NCBI GenBank assembly: GCA_030824515.1
Contig: JAVBXN010000021.1
Coordinates: 186,001-250,000 of the forward strand
From: Pelobacter sp.
GTDB lineage: Bacteria > Desulfobacterota > Desulfuromonadia > Geobacterales > Pseudopelobacteraceae
Length of the DNA stretch: 64,000 bases
Direction of reading: 5' to 3'
This document shows, one piece after another, positions 35,036-45,471 of this stretch; the stretch's first letter is position 1; every line of letters begins with the position of its first letter. Below the pieces are notes generated by a model. That model saw only the letters and a program-made list of their open reading frames with translations, searched no databases and had not been told where the DNA came from. A program made the position numbers and the translations under genes.

Positions 35036-38000
35036 GCCTTGCTACCCCCTTTTTCGATATTGCAGAGGAAGGCCTTGAACTCCGGGATGCTGGTGTTGGC
35101 GCAGCCCACCGACGGCGTCAGCATGTTGGCGCTGTCGCCCTTGGCTGTTCCTGCGTAGCCGAAATGCCAGGGCATGCCGACCTGCTCGATCATCTTCCCT
35201 TCCACGTTGAACGGCTTTAGGCGCGACGTGATCAGCACCACCGCTTCAATCGTACCGCGCTCGGTCGTGACCTTGACCTTGTCACCCTTCCTGAAGCCCT
35301 TCTGCTTGGCCAGGCTTTCGCTGATTTCGACAAACATGTCCGGCACCAATTCCACCAGCCAGGGTACGCTGCGGGTCATGCCGCCCGTCTGCCAATGCTC
35401 GGTCATGCGGTAGGTGGTACCGATGAAGGGGAATTTGACGGTGTCGCTGCTGACGTTCTTGGGCAGCTTGACGACCGGGTTGTTCTGGGTCCTGGAGAGC
35501 TGGTTACGTGACGGGCTCTCCATCGGCTCATAATGCTCCGGGAAGGGGCCGTCCTTCAGGTCCAGCGCATACAGCCGGGCATGCCCTTCCGGCAGCATGA
35601 TGAACGGATATTTGCCCTCCTTGTCGTCCTTCATCGGCGGCCAGGGGCCGTCCGGCACATCGCCTTTCCATTTCTTTTCCAGACCGTCCCAGGCGATCAG
35701 AGCCCGCTTGGGGTTGAACGGTTCGCCGGCCGTGTTGACCGAAGCGCGGTTATAGATGATGCGGCGGTTGACCGGCCAGCACCAGGACCATTTGGGGAAC
35801 AGCCCCAGGCCGGTCGGGTCGGACTGGTCGCGACGGGCCATCTGGTTACCCTCCTTGGTGTAGGAACCGGAGTAGACCCAGCAGCCGCTGGTGGTGGAAC
35901 CGTCGGCCTGCAGGTACTTGAACATCGGCACCTGGTCGCCTTTCTTGAACTCCAGGGTTTTGTCCTTGTCAACAATGGTGGTGTCTTTCGTGAAATAGCC
36001 GTTGATCTCTTTGGCCACCAGATGCACATCCGGTTCGTGGCCGTTGCCGTAGTTCCAGGCCAGCTTGGTGATCGGCTCCGGGAAGGCGCCCTTCTCCTTG
36101 CTGTAGAGATTGCGAACCCGTTTGAAGAACTGGTCGATAATCCACAGGTCGCTCATGGAATGACCGACCGGTTCGACCGCCTTGTAGCGCCACTGGGCCC
36201 AGCGGCCGGAGTTGGAGATCGAGCCCTCCTTCTCCACCGATGAAGCGGCCGGCAGCATGAAGACCTCGGTCTGGATATCGCTGGGATTGACGCCGGGGCG
36301 TTTCCAGAAAATCGAGGTCTCGGTTTCCCACAGATCGACCGTCACCAGCCATTTCAGCTTGGAGAGCGCGGTGCGGGCGTTGCCAGAATCCGGGCCGCCC
36401 ACGGCCGGGTTCATGCCCATGCAGACCAGCCCTTCCAGGCCGCCGGCCAGCATCTTGTCCATGATCTTGTTGTAGGCGTAGCTCCCCATGCGCTTGGGCA
36501 GGTAGGAGTAGCAGAAATCATTGGCCTGGGTGGCGTTGTCGCCGTACCAGGCCTTCAGCAGGCTGGTGATGTACTTGGGGGTGTTGCCCCACCAGTTGGC
36601 GCTTCTGCCGTCCTTGGTCTGCGGTGTCCATTTGTCGATGTAGGATTTTAGATCGACGTTGTCGAATTCGGGCGACTTGAGATAGCCGGGCAGCAGGTGA
36701 AACAGCAGACCGTAGTCGGTGGAACCCTGCACGTTGGATTCACCGCGCAGCGCGTTGACGCCGCCGCCGGCGATGCCGATGTTGCCCAGAAGCGTCTGCA
36801 GCATGGCGGTGGCCCGCACGTTCTGGGTGCCATGGGTGGACTGGGTGATGCCCATGGCGTACAGCAGTGTTCCGGCCTTGTCGGCCCGTCCGGTACCGCA
36901 GAAGGCCTGGGCAACCTTCAGGTAATCCTCTTTCTTGGTGCCGGTGATCGAGCAGACCTTGTCCACGTCGTAGCGGCTGAAATGCTTTTTCATCAGTTGC
37001 AGCACGCAGCGCGGATCCTTCATGCTGTTGTCGCGCCTGGGCTTGCCGTCCGGACCAAGTTCATAGGCCAGGGATTTCAGGTCGTAGGTTTTCTCCTGCT
37101 CGTCGAAGGAACAGAACATGCCGTCCTTGAAATCATACTTCTCGGAGATGATGAAGGGGGCGTTGGTGTACTCGCGGACATACTCTTCGTGGATCAGGTT
37201 GTTCTGCAGGGCATAGTTGATCATGCCCCCCAAAAAGGCGATGTCGGTGCCGGGACGGATCTGGGCATAGATGTCCGCCTTGGAGGCGCTGCGGGTGTAG
37301 CGCGGATCGACGACGATCAGCTTGGCCCCTTTATCCATGGCCTCTTCGATCCACTTGAAGGATATGGGGTGGTTTTCGGCCGGGTTGCAGCCGATGATGA
37401 AGATTGCGTCACTGTTTTTCAGGTCTATCCAATGGTTGGTCATGGCACCACGACCGAATGAAGCCGCCAGACCGGCGACTGTTGCGGAGTGTCAAAGTCG
37501 GGCCTGGTGTTCCAGCTGCCCGACCCCCATGGCGCGGGAGAACTTGGACCAGAGGTAGCATTCCTCGTTATCCAGGCCGGCCCCGCCGAAAAACGCCATC
37601 CCGTCGGTGCGGTTGACCACGTATTCCTTGTTGTCCTTCTTGTTCAGTTCACTGACCTTGAAGGTTTTGTCGCGGGTCTCCTTCATGCGCAGGGCGATCT
37701 TGTCCAGCGCCCAGTCCCACGATTTCTCCTCGAACCGGTCCGATCCGGGGGCGCGGTACATGACCTTCTGCAAACGCTTCTCGTTGACCGCAATCTGGAA
37801 CAGCGAGCTGCCCTTGGAGCAGAGCGCCCCCTGGTTGATCGGATGCTGCGGGTCGCCCTCGATGTTGATGACCTTGCCGTTTTTGGTGTGGACCAGCAAC
37901 CCGCATCCGACCGCGCAGAACGGACAGATGGTGGTGGAGGCCTTCAGCCCCTTGATCCTGGTAACCGGGGAATCGACACTGGCCTCCCCCGGTTTGCCGG

Positions 38001-38064
38001 AGATGGCTACGCCGGCCGCCGCCAGCGCCCCTCCCTGCAAAAATTGCCTGCGTGACATACCCAT
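35032..38064 (-). CDS. fdnG: Formate dehydrogenase catalytic subunit, selenocysteine-containing (locus 2)
   Basis: About 1010 residues when the TGA at 37492-37494 is read as selenocysteine (residue 191; context EHQARL-U-HSATVAGLA). The Tat signal is SRRQFLQGGALAAAGVA and the [4Fe-4S] motif is CPFCAVGCGL. The body is homologous to the locus 1 enzyme (NHWIDLKNSD, NPAENHPISFKW, GESNVQGSTDYGLLFHLLPGY) but clearly diverged. ATG 38064 has AAGGAGA 9 bases upstream; a second ATG at 38058 is also possible. A naive prediction splits it into 35032-37443 and 37492-38151. It pairs with HybA- and HybB-like subunits rather than a cytochrome b. Confidence 0.95.
37462..37494 (-). other. Sec UGA codon with SECIS-like stem-loop (locus 2)
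   Basis: The UGA is at 37492-37494. A stem GCCG/CGGC with loop GTCTGG begins 16 bases after the UGA. The GGTCTG stretch resembles the loop of the E. coli formate dehydrogenase SECIS. Confidence 0.55.
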
Positions 38065-38134
38065 ACTGAAAAATCTCCTTTCGTTATCAAAACGCGCCAA
38101 AATGTCACATTTATTGATGGTCAACACCGTATAC

Positions 38135-38150
38135 ATCAATTGGCGTGCCA
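38135..38150 (-). promoter_or_regulatory. Sigma54-like promoter for formate dehydrogenase locus 2
   Basis: On the minus strand TGGCACGCCAATTGAT has a perfect -24 box and TTG of the -12 box, but GA replaces the usual GC at the critical position. It lies about 70 bases before the fdnG start, and the neighbouring activator is of the sigma54 type. Confidence 0.4.
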
Positions 38151-38173
38151 ATCGTGTTTACAGAAAACCGAAG

Positions 38174-38189
38174 TGGCACTGAGCACGCT
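38174..38189 (+). promoter_or_regulatory. Sigma54-like promoter for the locus 2 regulator
   Basis: TGGCACTGAGCACGCT has GG and GC correctly spaced and a perfect TGGCAC. The -12 box is ACGCT instead of TTGCT. It points towards the regulator gene 268 bases downstream. Confidence 0.35.
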
Positions 38190-38340
38190 AATACAGGGCT
38201 TTTGCTGCGGTGTGCAAACTTTTTTGAGGGATATATCCAGGCGGAAGTTATTTGTGGATTGCGCAATTCTGTCCAGTAATGTACAAATCTGCCGATTGAT
38301 AAAGAATTTATAAACAGCAGTTCAATAACACCGGGACAAA

Positions 38341-38425
38341 ATCTAACCCCTCTAAATCTCCCCTTATCTAAGGGGAGACTTCAAGGCTTCCCCCCTTTGC
38401 AAAGGGGGGTTAGGGGGGATTTGCT
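38341..38425. repeat. REP-like palindromic repeat, copy B
   Basis: Two hairpins, CTCCCCTTA-TAAGGGGAG and CCCCCCTTTG-CAAAGGGGGG, followed by TTAGGGGGGATTTGCT. This is the same design as copy A at 32866-32957. It lies in the untranslated leader of the NtrC-type regulator. Confidence 0.75.
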
Positions 38426-38456
38426 CTTGAATGTAAAAATACAGGGAGACACACCA

Positions 38457-39833
38457 ATGGCGAATATCTGTATCTGTGACGATGAAGAGGGCATCCTGCG
38501 CTATCTGAAAAAGCAGATGAAAGGCTATCAGGTGGAGACCTTCAGCCGGGGCAGCGATCTGCTGAAGCTGCTGGAATCGCCGGCCGGCGCGGGGGTGGAC
38601 CTGCTGCTGCAGGATGTGCGCATGCCGGACATGGATGGCGTCCAGATACTGAAGCAGGTCAAGAAGATCCGCCCCGAACTGACGGTGATCATGATGACCG
38701 CCTTCGGCACCGTTGACGACGCGGTGCAGGCCATCAAACAGGGCGCTTACGACTACCTGATCAAACCCTTTCCGAAGGAGAAGGTGCTGGGACTGGTGGA
38801 ACATGTGCTGGAGCATCGCCGCCTGGCGGCCGAAAACCTGCGCCTGCGCGAGGAGCTGTGCGGCGTGGACAGCCGCGAGAGCGCCGTCTTCGTCAGCCGG
38901 GTCTTCCGCGAGGTCTACGACCTGACCCTCAAGGTGGCCGCCAGCGACGCCAACATCATGATTCTGGGGGAATCAGGCACCGGCAAGGAGCTGATCGCCA
39001 GCGCCCTGCACCGCAACAGCCTGCGGCGCGAGCGCCCCTTTGTCTCGCTGAACTGCGCGGCACTGTCGGATACGCTGCTGGAAAGCCAGCTCTTCGGGCA
39101 TCTGAAGGGGGCCTTTACCGGCGCGGTCATGAACCAGAAGGGGTTGCTGGAGGAGGCCGACGGCGGCACGCTCTTTCTGGATGAGATCGGCGACGTCAGT
39201 CCGGCGGTGCAGGCCAAACTGCTGCGGGTGATCCAGGAGCGGGACTTCATCCCGGTCGGCTCGACCAGGCCCAAAAAGGTCGATGTGCGTTTCGTGGCCG
39301 CCACCAACAAGAACCTGGAACGGGAGGTGGCCGAAGGGCGCTTCCGCGAGGACCTGTACTACCGCCTGAACGTGATCAGCATCCCGCTGCCACCGCTCAG
39401 GGAGCGCCCCGAGGATATCGAGCCGTTGGCGCTGCACTTCTTGAAGCGCTTTGCTGCGCGCATGTCCAAGGAGATTCACGGCATCTCCTCCGATGCGCTG
39501 GAAGCGTTGCGGGAATACCGTTGGCCCGGCAACGTGCGCGAACTGGAAAACGTGATCGAGCGGGCCGTGATCCTGACATCCGGCAGCATGGTCCAGGCCG
39601 GCGTGATCCCGCTCAGGGGTGCCGCCGGTACCAGTAGCGCCGCCACCAGCTACGCTGCGCCGCCACAAGCACCCAAGACCACGATGGTGCCGCTGGAGGA
39701 GATGGAGCGGCAGCATATCGAAATGGTGCTGAAGGGCACCGGTTACCACAAGAGCCGCACCGCCGAGATCCTGGGGATTTCGAGAAGGACGCTGGACCGC
39801 AGGATCGAGGATTTCGGGCTATTGGAGGAATAG
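38457..39833 (+). CDS. NtrC-type sigma54-dependent response regulator (locus 2)
   Basis: A 458-residue protein. Receiver (1-118) with ICICDDEEG, Asp in LLLQDVRMPDMDG near 54, and YLIKPFP. AAA+ domain (about 135-370): GESGTGKE, GAFTGA, FLDEIGD, LYYRLNV. After an alanine-rich linker comes a Fis-type helix-turn-helix: KSRTAEILGISRRTLDRR. ATG 38457 has AGGGAGA upstream; the frame extends back to 38397 only through the repeat. It is divergent from fdnG copy 2 and strongly resembles the locus 1 regulator. Unlike that one, it has no kinase gene next to it. Confidence 0.94.
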   Translation: MANICICDDEEGILRYLKKQMKGYQVETFSRGSDLLKLLESPAGAGVDLLLQDVRMPDMDGVQILKQVKKIRPELTVIMMTAFGTVDDAVQAIKQGAYDYLIKPFPKEKVLGLVEHVLEHRRLAAENLRLREELCGVDSRESAVFVSRVFREVYDLTLKVAASDANIMILGESGTGKELIASALHRNSLRRERPFVSLNCAALSDTLLESQLFGHLKGAFTGAVMNQKGLLEEADGGTLFLDEIGDVSPAVQAKLLRVIQERDFIPVGSTRPKKVDVRFVAATNKNLEREVAEGRFREDLYYRLNVISIPLPPLRERPEDIEPLALHFLKRFAARMSKEIHGISSDALEALREYRWPGNVRELENVIERAVILTSGSMVQAGVIPLRGAAGTSSAATSYAAPPQAPKTTMVPLEEMERQHIEMVLKGTGYHKSRTAEILGISRRTLDRRIEDFGLLEE

Positions 39834-39858
39834 GTAAATGCAATTCCGGAAAAAGAAA

Positions 39859-39885
39859 AGGTGTGCCCGGGAGCACACCTTTTTT
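39859..39885. terminator. Bidirectional terminator between the locus 2 regulator and the secreted protein gene
   Basis: AGGTGTGC and GCACACCT form a perfect 8-bp stem with a 6-base loop and a T-run on the plus side. Both flanking genes converge on it. Confidence 0.85.
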
Positions 39886-39911
39886 AATGTCAGGATACCT
39901 GCGACAGACCG

Positions 39912-42900
39912 CTATTTGATTATCAGATCCGAAACAATCGCCGTGCCGTTTTGGATCGTAAGCATCCCCTCAATCGTCGTCAATCCGCTGACCGCGGTGA
40001 ACCCCGAATTGTAGCCCCCCTTGAGTTGGACCGTAATCGGACGGTTGAAAACCACGTTTTCTACAAAGGTGTGGATCTGGGACTGTATAGAACCGGTATT
40101 GAGCACCACATCATAGGCACCCTGGAGAGTCCCGTACTGATCCGGGATTCTGATCGGCGGAATCGGCACGAAGGTTCCCACGACCAGGTGGTCGGATGCA
40201 ACATTGGCAATCGCATAGCTGTTGCCGGATACCGATGACAGCTTGTCACTCCCCTCGTCGGAGAGAGTGCCCAGCATGTATCCGAAGGCCGGGGATATGG
40301 TACAGGTACTGGTGCTGCCGTGGTTTACGGGCGATGTGCAGCTGATTGTGCCGTTTCCGCCAACCACCGAATCGGTAATGTTATAGGTCTTGATCGTAAA
40401 TGTTGCTGTGCAGGTTCTTGCAGCAGTCAGGATCACCATGCCGTCCACACAGTCCGGATCGCCACCCCAGCCGCCAAAGGTGGAGCCGGCTGCGGGCGTG
40501 GCAAAGAGTCTCACGACGGAATTGGGCGGGTACTTCTCGGTACAATCGCTGCCGCAGCTGATTCCTCCCGGCGTACTGGTCACCGTGCCGGATCCGCTAC
40601 CGGTTTTGGTTACGGTCAGCTGGTTCAGGCCGGTCAGGTTCAGGGTTACCGGCACGATCACCGGCCCGTACGGCGAGCTGTTTGCCACCCTCAGGTACGC
40701 ATTGTGTACTCCCGGCGACAGGTCGGATGCGTTGACATTGGCGCTCAGGGAAACGTTCCCTCCCGATGCGACGCTGCCGCTGGCCGGTGTCGCGGACAGC
40801 CAGGTAGAGTGCCAGTCGCAGACACCGGTTTCACCGGAGGTCGCCACATAGACCTTGTCCTGGGCCTGATCAACAGCCCACAGGTTGCCGCTGCAATCCA
40901 TCTCCAGTCCGGCCTGGGCGAAATCGGCAAAGGCGTTTACCGCGCCGTTTTTCAGGTTGAAGCCCCCCAGCAGGGCATAGGACGCCTTGGTATCCAGCAC
41001 ATAAACGTCGAATTTTGTCGTATCGGTGGTGGTGGCGGCATTGGTCATCACGAAAAGATGCCCGCTGCCGGGGTTGAACGCCAGCCCCGAAATGGCCAAC
41101 CCGACCGATGCCGAATCCAGCAGGGTCCCATCCGGTGCAAAATGGTGGATGATGGAATCAACCCAGGAACCGGAGTAGTAGGTGTTCGTCAGCGGATCAA
41201 ACGCCAGGCCACGCTGGGAGTTGTCGAAGCCGGGGCAGATCTTGTTGCCGGTGGAGGTTTTGGTGGCAGGGTCCAGTTCGTAGATGCAGTTATCGCCACT
41301 GACGTTGACCTGCCACAGCGTGTTTGTGAAAGGGTTGTAGGTCATATCCGCAGCAAATGATACGGCCCAGGCCGAGGCATCGATGATATCTCCGGTGTTT
41401 ACCCCCAGCGTCGTGAAACGGTGATCCAGCTTGTCACTGAAATTTCCCAGCCAGAAATCACCGGCATCGGTGTTGAACCCGATCCCCCATGGTTGTGACA
41501 AACCGGTCACAATCGAATTGGAAACATCGCCTCCGACAAGAGGGGTCACGGCGGTCGGCGCCGTGTCAACGCGGAGATTGGAAGCGTCGCTGTCGTTCAG
41601 GTTCTTCGGCCCGGTATGCCGGGTGCTGGCGGCAAACGGCCCGGCCGGAGCATAGCCGGTGAAAGTGCCGGGAACCGGGATAATCTCATAGGAAGAGGAG
41701 AGTCCACCGGCATTTACCAGGTTCAACGGCAGAGATGCGATGGGAGTATCGGTGGTCAGGTTGAACGTAAGGCTGACCGGATTCACCGAAAGCTGGCCGG
41801 AGGAAAGCAGGATATCCTGGCCGACAGTGCTTCCCGCAACAACCGTCGGTGAGGCCTGCCCGGCTCCATAGGAGGGAGCGTTGGCAGTCAGCGTGCTTGT
41901 GCCGGCAGCCTGGCCGATTACATAGATCATTGACGGTGTGGCCGGATCGGCCGAGGCGTCGATCATCACCGCGGAATTGAGGGCCGCATCACTGACGGTG
42001 GCATTTAAAACCAGCGCCCCGCTGTTGGCATCCCTGACCGAGCCGGTGACAAGGCCGCCGGACGCAGTCGGGGTACAGGTGGAACCTATCGAAACATCGT
42101 CAATCTGGGCATACCAGTCATAGGGTGTGTTCGCGGTAACAGGTTCGGTCGTATAGTAGCGCCAGCGCAGGATGAACGGCGCGGTAACGTAGGGCGCCAG
42201 ATCCACATACACCGTTTCGCCCGGAAGCGCTTTAAGCATGCCATGGTCGCTGGTCCAGTTACTGATATTGGTCCAGCTGCCGCCGCCATCATTGCTGATG
42301 TCCAGATCCAGGGCGTCATAGGCGCTGTAATCCTGGTAGTTCGCCTTGTATGACAGATTCAGGTTAGTCAATGATGCCGGATTCAACAGTGGTGAACGGA
42401 GCTCCGTATCGTATGCAACTCCCGGATTGGCGTCACTGTTGACGGTGGCGGCCATGCCGGAACCGCCGGTAAAATTGCCGAGCAAGTAAAAAGGGTTGTA
42501 CAACCAGGCCAGGCCGCCTGTGACGTTATTAACGATGGACCAGCCTGCCAGCGGCCAGGTTTCAAAACGCTGCACGAAACTTTCGTTGCGGTTGTAGCCG
42601 GGCGCCGCACAGGTTGTGGTATTGGCGGTCAGCAGGATGTTACTGCCGGCATCGGCAGTGACGACCGTCGGCAGTGAAGCGTTGGCATAGCCGCCGCTCA
42701 GGGCGGTCACCGTAAAGGTGTAGGAACCGTTTGCGATAGCGACATGGTAGAGGCCGGTCACAGGATTGGTGAAAACCGGAGCTCCCGGATACCCGGCGAT
42801 ATCGATGCGGGCATATAACGGCCATGACGTGGTTGCGTCCCTGACGGTCCCGGAAATGATCGAAACGGCAGCGGTCGCCAGCGTGAAATCACGGGTGGTG

Positions 42901-44837
42901 GTTGCGGGAGCGGTCACCACGACACCTGTGGAGCTGCCGGCAACATAGCCGTACTTGGAGATGGTCAGGTCATAGGTGCCGCTTGGCAGAACAACCGAAT
43001 AGAACCCCGCCGCGTCGGTTATCGTGGTGCTGCCGCCGGATACAGCAACAGTTGCGCCGGCTATGGGAGCCGAGGCGCCGTCTGTAACCGTGCCGGATAT
43101 GGCTCCGACCGCTCCGGCGGAGCAGGAAGGATACTTGAAGGAACCGATCCTGGTCTGCCAGCTGGCGCTTCCGGTGGTCTGCACATATTCCTGGGTATAC
43201 CAGAAAGTACAGCCGTCGGAAGGGTCAACCGCCATCATGCTGTAATCACCCCATCTGTAGGAGGTGCTTGTCTGTGATCCGGTGCCGGCAACCAGTGTCT
43301 GTTCGCCCTGTGGCAATGTGCCGAGCGGGTCCGCGGCCAGCCTGCCGGTGTAGCGCACCGATGGATAGGTGGTTGCGCTTGCCACTGAATAGCCCAGCGC
43401 GATGTTCCCGGAAACATCCATGGCCGCGCTCGCCATCCAGCGGTTATCGGAGTCGGGAGCATACACCCCTTCCTGGTGCATGCCGAAACCGGCGCCGGTG
43501 TTGCGCAGCTCGAACCAGTGCACACCGGCCTGGTCCGATCCGTTGGCATCCACGGTGTGGTTTCCGACAAGCGTCTGATGGGTGCCGAAATTGCGGTACT
43601 GCAAGCGGTACATCAGCCGATCGGCTATGGCATCCAGCTTGGAAGTCGTATCCGGCTGCGGAACGCAGTTCCGTACTGAGCCGCACATGTCCGGGTTAAC
43701 GTCGGCGGTGGAAATCTTCAGGTTGGGATCGTAGTTGCTGTTCAGTCCGAAGGTGGTATTGGCGATATTGACCCAGTCCGTCTTGAACTCCCAGACTCTC
43801 AGCGTGTCGGTCGGGTCCGACATCCAGGTGCTGTCGTCCCAGGACACAAAATAGTTGGGTGTGCCGGCAGCAGGAGCCAGACCATCCAGGTCGGACGGCA
43901 GTAAGGCGTAATAGTTCATATTAACCAGGCCGAGGTCAAAATAAATCATGCGGGCCGCCTGGCCCAGCAGCATCTTGTCACGCTCGAACACCGCGACACC
44001 GGCGCCCTTATAATCGTAGTTGGTCCCGTCGAACAGGTTGAAACTCATGTAATAGCCATCCGGCCAGACACCCAGCTTTCCGTAATCATTCATCCGTGAT
44101 GCGCTGGTCTTGAAATCGTAGCGATACCAGGAGCCGGTCGGGTCCGCCGTCTGGGAAACCGCGACACACTGGTGGAAATCATCGGGAAACCCGAGCGCGA
44201 ACTGGCTCATTACCCAACGGTTAGAGAGAGCGTCAAAGCGGGTCAGCGGATCACCGTCGTTATTTGTTTCGCAGATGCCGCCCATCCCTGACCAGAGCAC
44301 ATTTCCGGCCGTTGGCGAAACCAGCGACAGCGGAGCTACCGGATTGGTCACATCCCAGATCTGGAAGGCCAGGTTAACCCACTGGACATAATATTTTTTA
44401 CCGGTGGAAGGATCCATGCCAATGTCGCCCTGGGTGTCGGGCGGCAAGACTCCGCTGACATTATTGACCCCCTCGAAGTTTGCATCGGAGGACGGCATGG
44501 AACTGCCGATCGGCCGGTTCTGTACGATTGAGGCGCCGGTAGCGGCCGCTGGCTCGGCAACCGCGGCCGATGGCGCTCGTTTCTGGGTTTTGGGGGCCAC
44601 AAACCTGCGGTCCTGGAATGTGCGTGCGGCACTGGGGGCGTTAAGGTCAACTTTCAGCGGCGCCCTGGAGCGCAGCGGCTGGCTGAGGCTTGCCGGGGCG
44701 GATTCAACCACCACCATGCCCGGTTTTTGGGCCGCTGGAGAGGAAACCGCCTGATCTGTGCCTGCATATGCAGACATTGACAATAAAACTGAAAAAATGG
44801 CGATAAACAACCTGATCCGGCTAATACGTTTTCTCAT
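39912..44837 (-). CDS. Large secreted multidomain protein
   Basis: A 1641-residue protein with signal peptide RLFIAIFSVLLSMSAYA. Residues 150-570 form a low-complexity, beta-rich region. Carboxypeptidase-regulatory-like (CNA-B type) beta sandwiches follow near 575 (GAISGTVTDGASAPIAGATV), 655 and 925. Between them, about 745-920 is a jelly-roll-like section with DLDISNDGGGSWTNISNW. About 1105-1340 looks like a beta-propeller (QPWGIGFNTDAGDFWLGN, LYVLDTKASYALLGG-type strands). Near 1410-1560 are divergent InlB-type repeats (SGSGTVTSTPGGISCGSDC, GGNGTISCTSPVNHGSTSTC). No catalytic motif or membrane anchor is clear. The ATG has GAAGGAGGGG upstream. Likely a cell-surface or extracellular protein; ligand unknown. 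Confidence 0.85.
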   Translation of the reverse strand: MRKRISRIRLFIAIFSVLLSMSAYAGTDQAVSSPAAQKPGMVVVESAPASLSQPLRSRAPLKVDLNAPSAARTFQDRRFVAPKTQKRAPSAAVAEPAAATGASIVQNRPIGSSMPSSDANFEGVNNVSGVLPPDTQGDIGMDPSTGKKYYVQWVNLAFQIWDVTNPVAPLSLVSPTAGNVLWSGMGGICETNNDGDPLTRFDALSNRWVMSQFALGFPDDFHQCVAVSQTADPTGSWYRYDFKTSASRMNDYGKLGVWPDGYYMSFNLFDGTNYDYKGAGVAVFERDKMLLGQAARMIYFDLGLVNMNYYALLPSDLDGLAPAAGTPNYFVSWDDSTWMSDPTDTLRVWEFKTDWVNIANTTFGLNSNYDPNLKISTADVNPDMCGSVRNCVPQPDTTSKLDAIADRLMYRLQYRNFGTHQTLVGNHTVDANGSDQAGVHWFELRNTGAGFGMHQEGVYAPDSDNRWMASAAMDVSGNIALGYSVASATTYPSVRYTGRLAADPLGTLPQGEQTLVAGTGSQTSTSYRWGDYSMMAVDPSDGCTFWYTQEYVQTTGSASWQTRIGSFKYPSCSAGAVGAISGTVTDGASAPIAGATVAVSGGSTTITDAAGFYSVVLPSGTYDLTISKYGYVAGSSTGVVVTAPATTTRDFTLATAAVSIISGTVRDATTSWPLYARIDIAGYPGAPVFTNPVTGLYHVAIANGSYTFTVTALSGGYANASLPTVVTADAGSNILLTANTTTCAAPGYNRNESFVQRFETWPLAGWSIVNNVTGGLAWLYNPFYLLGNFTGGSGMAATVNSDANPGVAYDTELRSPLLNPASLTNLNLSYKANYQDYSAYDALDLDISNDGGGSWTNISNWTSDHGMLKALPGETVYVDLAPYVTAPFILRWRYYTTEPVTANTPYDWYAQIDDVSIGSTCTPTASGGLVTGSVRDANSGALVLNATVSDAALNSAVMIDASADPATPSMIYVIGQAAGTSTLTANAPSYGAGQASPTVVAGSTVGQDILLSSGQLSVNPVSLTFNLTTDTPIASLPLNLVNAGGLSSSYEIIPVPGTFTGYAPAGPFAASTRHTGPKNLNDSDASNLRVDTAPTAVTPLVGGDVSNSIVTGLSQPWGIGFNTDAGDFWLGNFSDKLDHRFTTLGVNTGDIIDASAWAVSFAADMTYNPFTNTLWQVNVSGDNCIYELDPATKTSTGNKICPGFDNSQRGLAFDPLTNTYYSGSWVDSIIHHFAPDGTLLDSASVGLAISGLAFNPGSGHLFVMTNAATTTDTTKFDVYVLDTKASYALLGGFNLKNGAVNAFADFAQAGLEMDCSGNLWAVDQAQDKVYVATSGETGVCDWHSTWLSATPASGSVASGGNVSLSANVNASDLSPGVHNAYLRVANSSPYGPVIVPVTLNLTGLNQLTVTKTGSGSGTVTSTPGGISCGSDCTEKYPPNSVVRLFATPAAGSTFGGWGGDPDCVDGMVILTAARTCTATFTIKTYNITDSVVGGNGTISCTSPVNHGSTSTCTISPAFGYMLGTLSDEGSDKLSSVSGNSYAIANVASDHLVVGTFVPIPPIRIPDQYGTLQGAYDVVLNTGSIQSQIHTFVENVVFNRPITVQLKGGYNSGFTAVSGLTTIEGMLTIQNGTAIVSDLIIK

Positions 44838-45471
44838 GTCCCCTCCTTCACGTTCAACAGCAACACTTGATTAATATGACAGTCAAATTAAATACGGCAA
44901 ATTGATGGGCTACTTTGCCAAGCTACATCATGGCCGAAGCAACGACAAGCTCAAATTCATGTGCATACAGCAGGCCAAATTTTTACAATAAGCTAATTTG
45001 TCCCTGCTTACATACAAAGCGGCAATATACGGCCTTGCACGCACTTTTCGCTTCCCGCACAAACCGCTTTCGGGAATTTTGCACCAACGGATATTTCGTC
45101 AATACACTTAGCCGCTTGCCGGATTAAGGCAATTGACCTAAAGTGAGCCTGTGCACATTAACCGTCGGCAGCATATTTTCAACAACCGACGGATTATTCC
45201 GGCCAAAATTTTAATGTGCCACAGAAAAGTCAAATTACAAGTGCGGGGCGGACCAGGATCTGCGCCAAGGCCGGAAACATACTGATTTAATGCCATTAAC
45301 CCGGCTGGAACAAAGCCAGCCAGTCGACAGACAGACCATTAGCGAAGGTAGATCATTGCAAGACAGTGATTTTTTTTAGGCATTTTCCGACAAAGCAACG
45401 GTTCAGGCATGATAATGGCAAGTAATTCTGAAACATATCCATACATTATCCATCTTTTCCGGGAGTGAGTT
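44838..45471. other. Intergenic, divergent promoters, no recognisable gene
   Basis: About 630 AT-rich bases between the secreted protein gene (minus) and the cytochrome genes (plus). Two hairpins are visible: CCGTCGG/CCGACGG (45162-45191, 16-base loop) and GGCTGG/CCAGCC (45303-45321). I looked for a GEMM c-di-GMP riboswitch, common before cytochrome genes in this group, and did not find its conserved core. Confidence 0.5.

Larger units (their letters stand above)
38065..38456. other. Divergent intergenic region between fdnG copy 2 and its NtrC-type regulator
   Basis: About 390 bases with two sigma54-like sites facing away from each other (38135-38150 minus, 38174-38189 plus), a palindrome GATTGCGCAATTC near 38255-38268, and a REP-like repeat (38341-38425) in the leader of the regulator gene. 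No gene is seen. Confidence 0.55.

Noticed and set aside
44838..45471. c-di-GMP (GEMM) riboswitch upstream of the cytochrome pair
   Set aside because: The conserved core and tetraloop receptor were not found; only unrelated hairpins are present.
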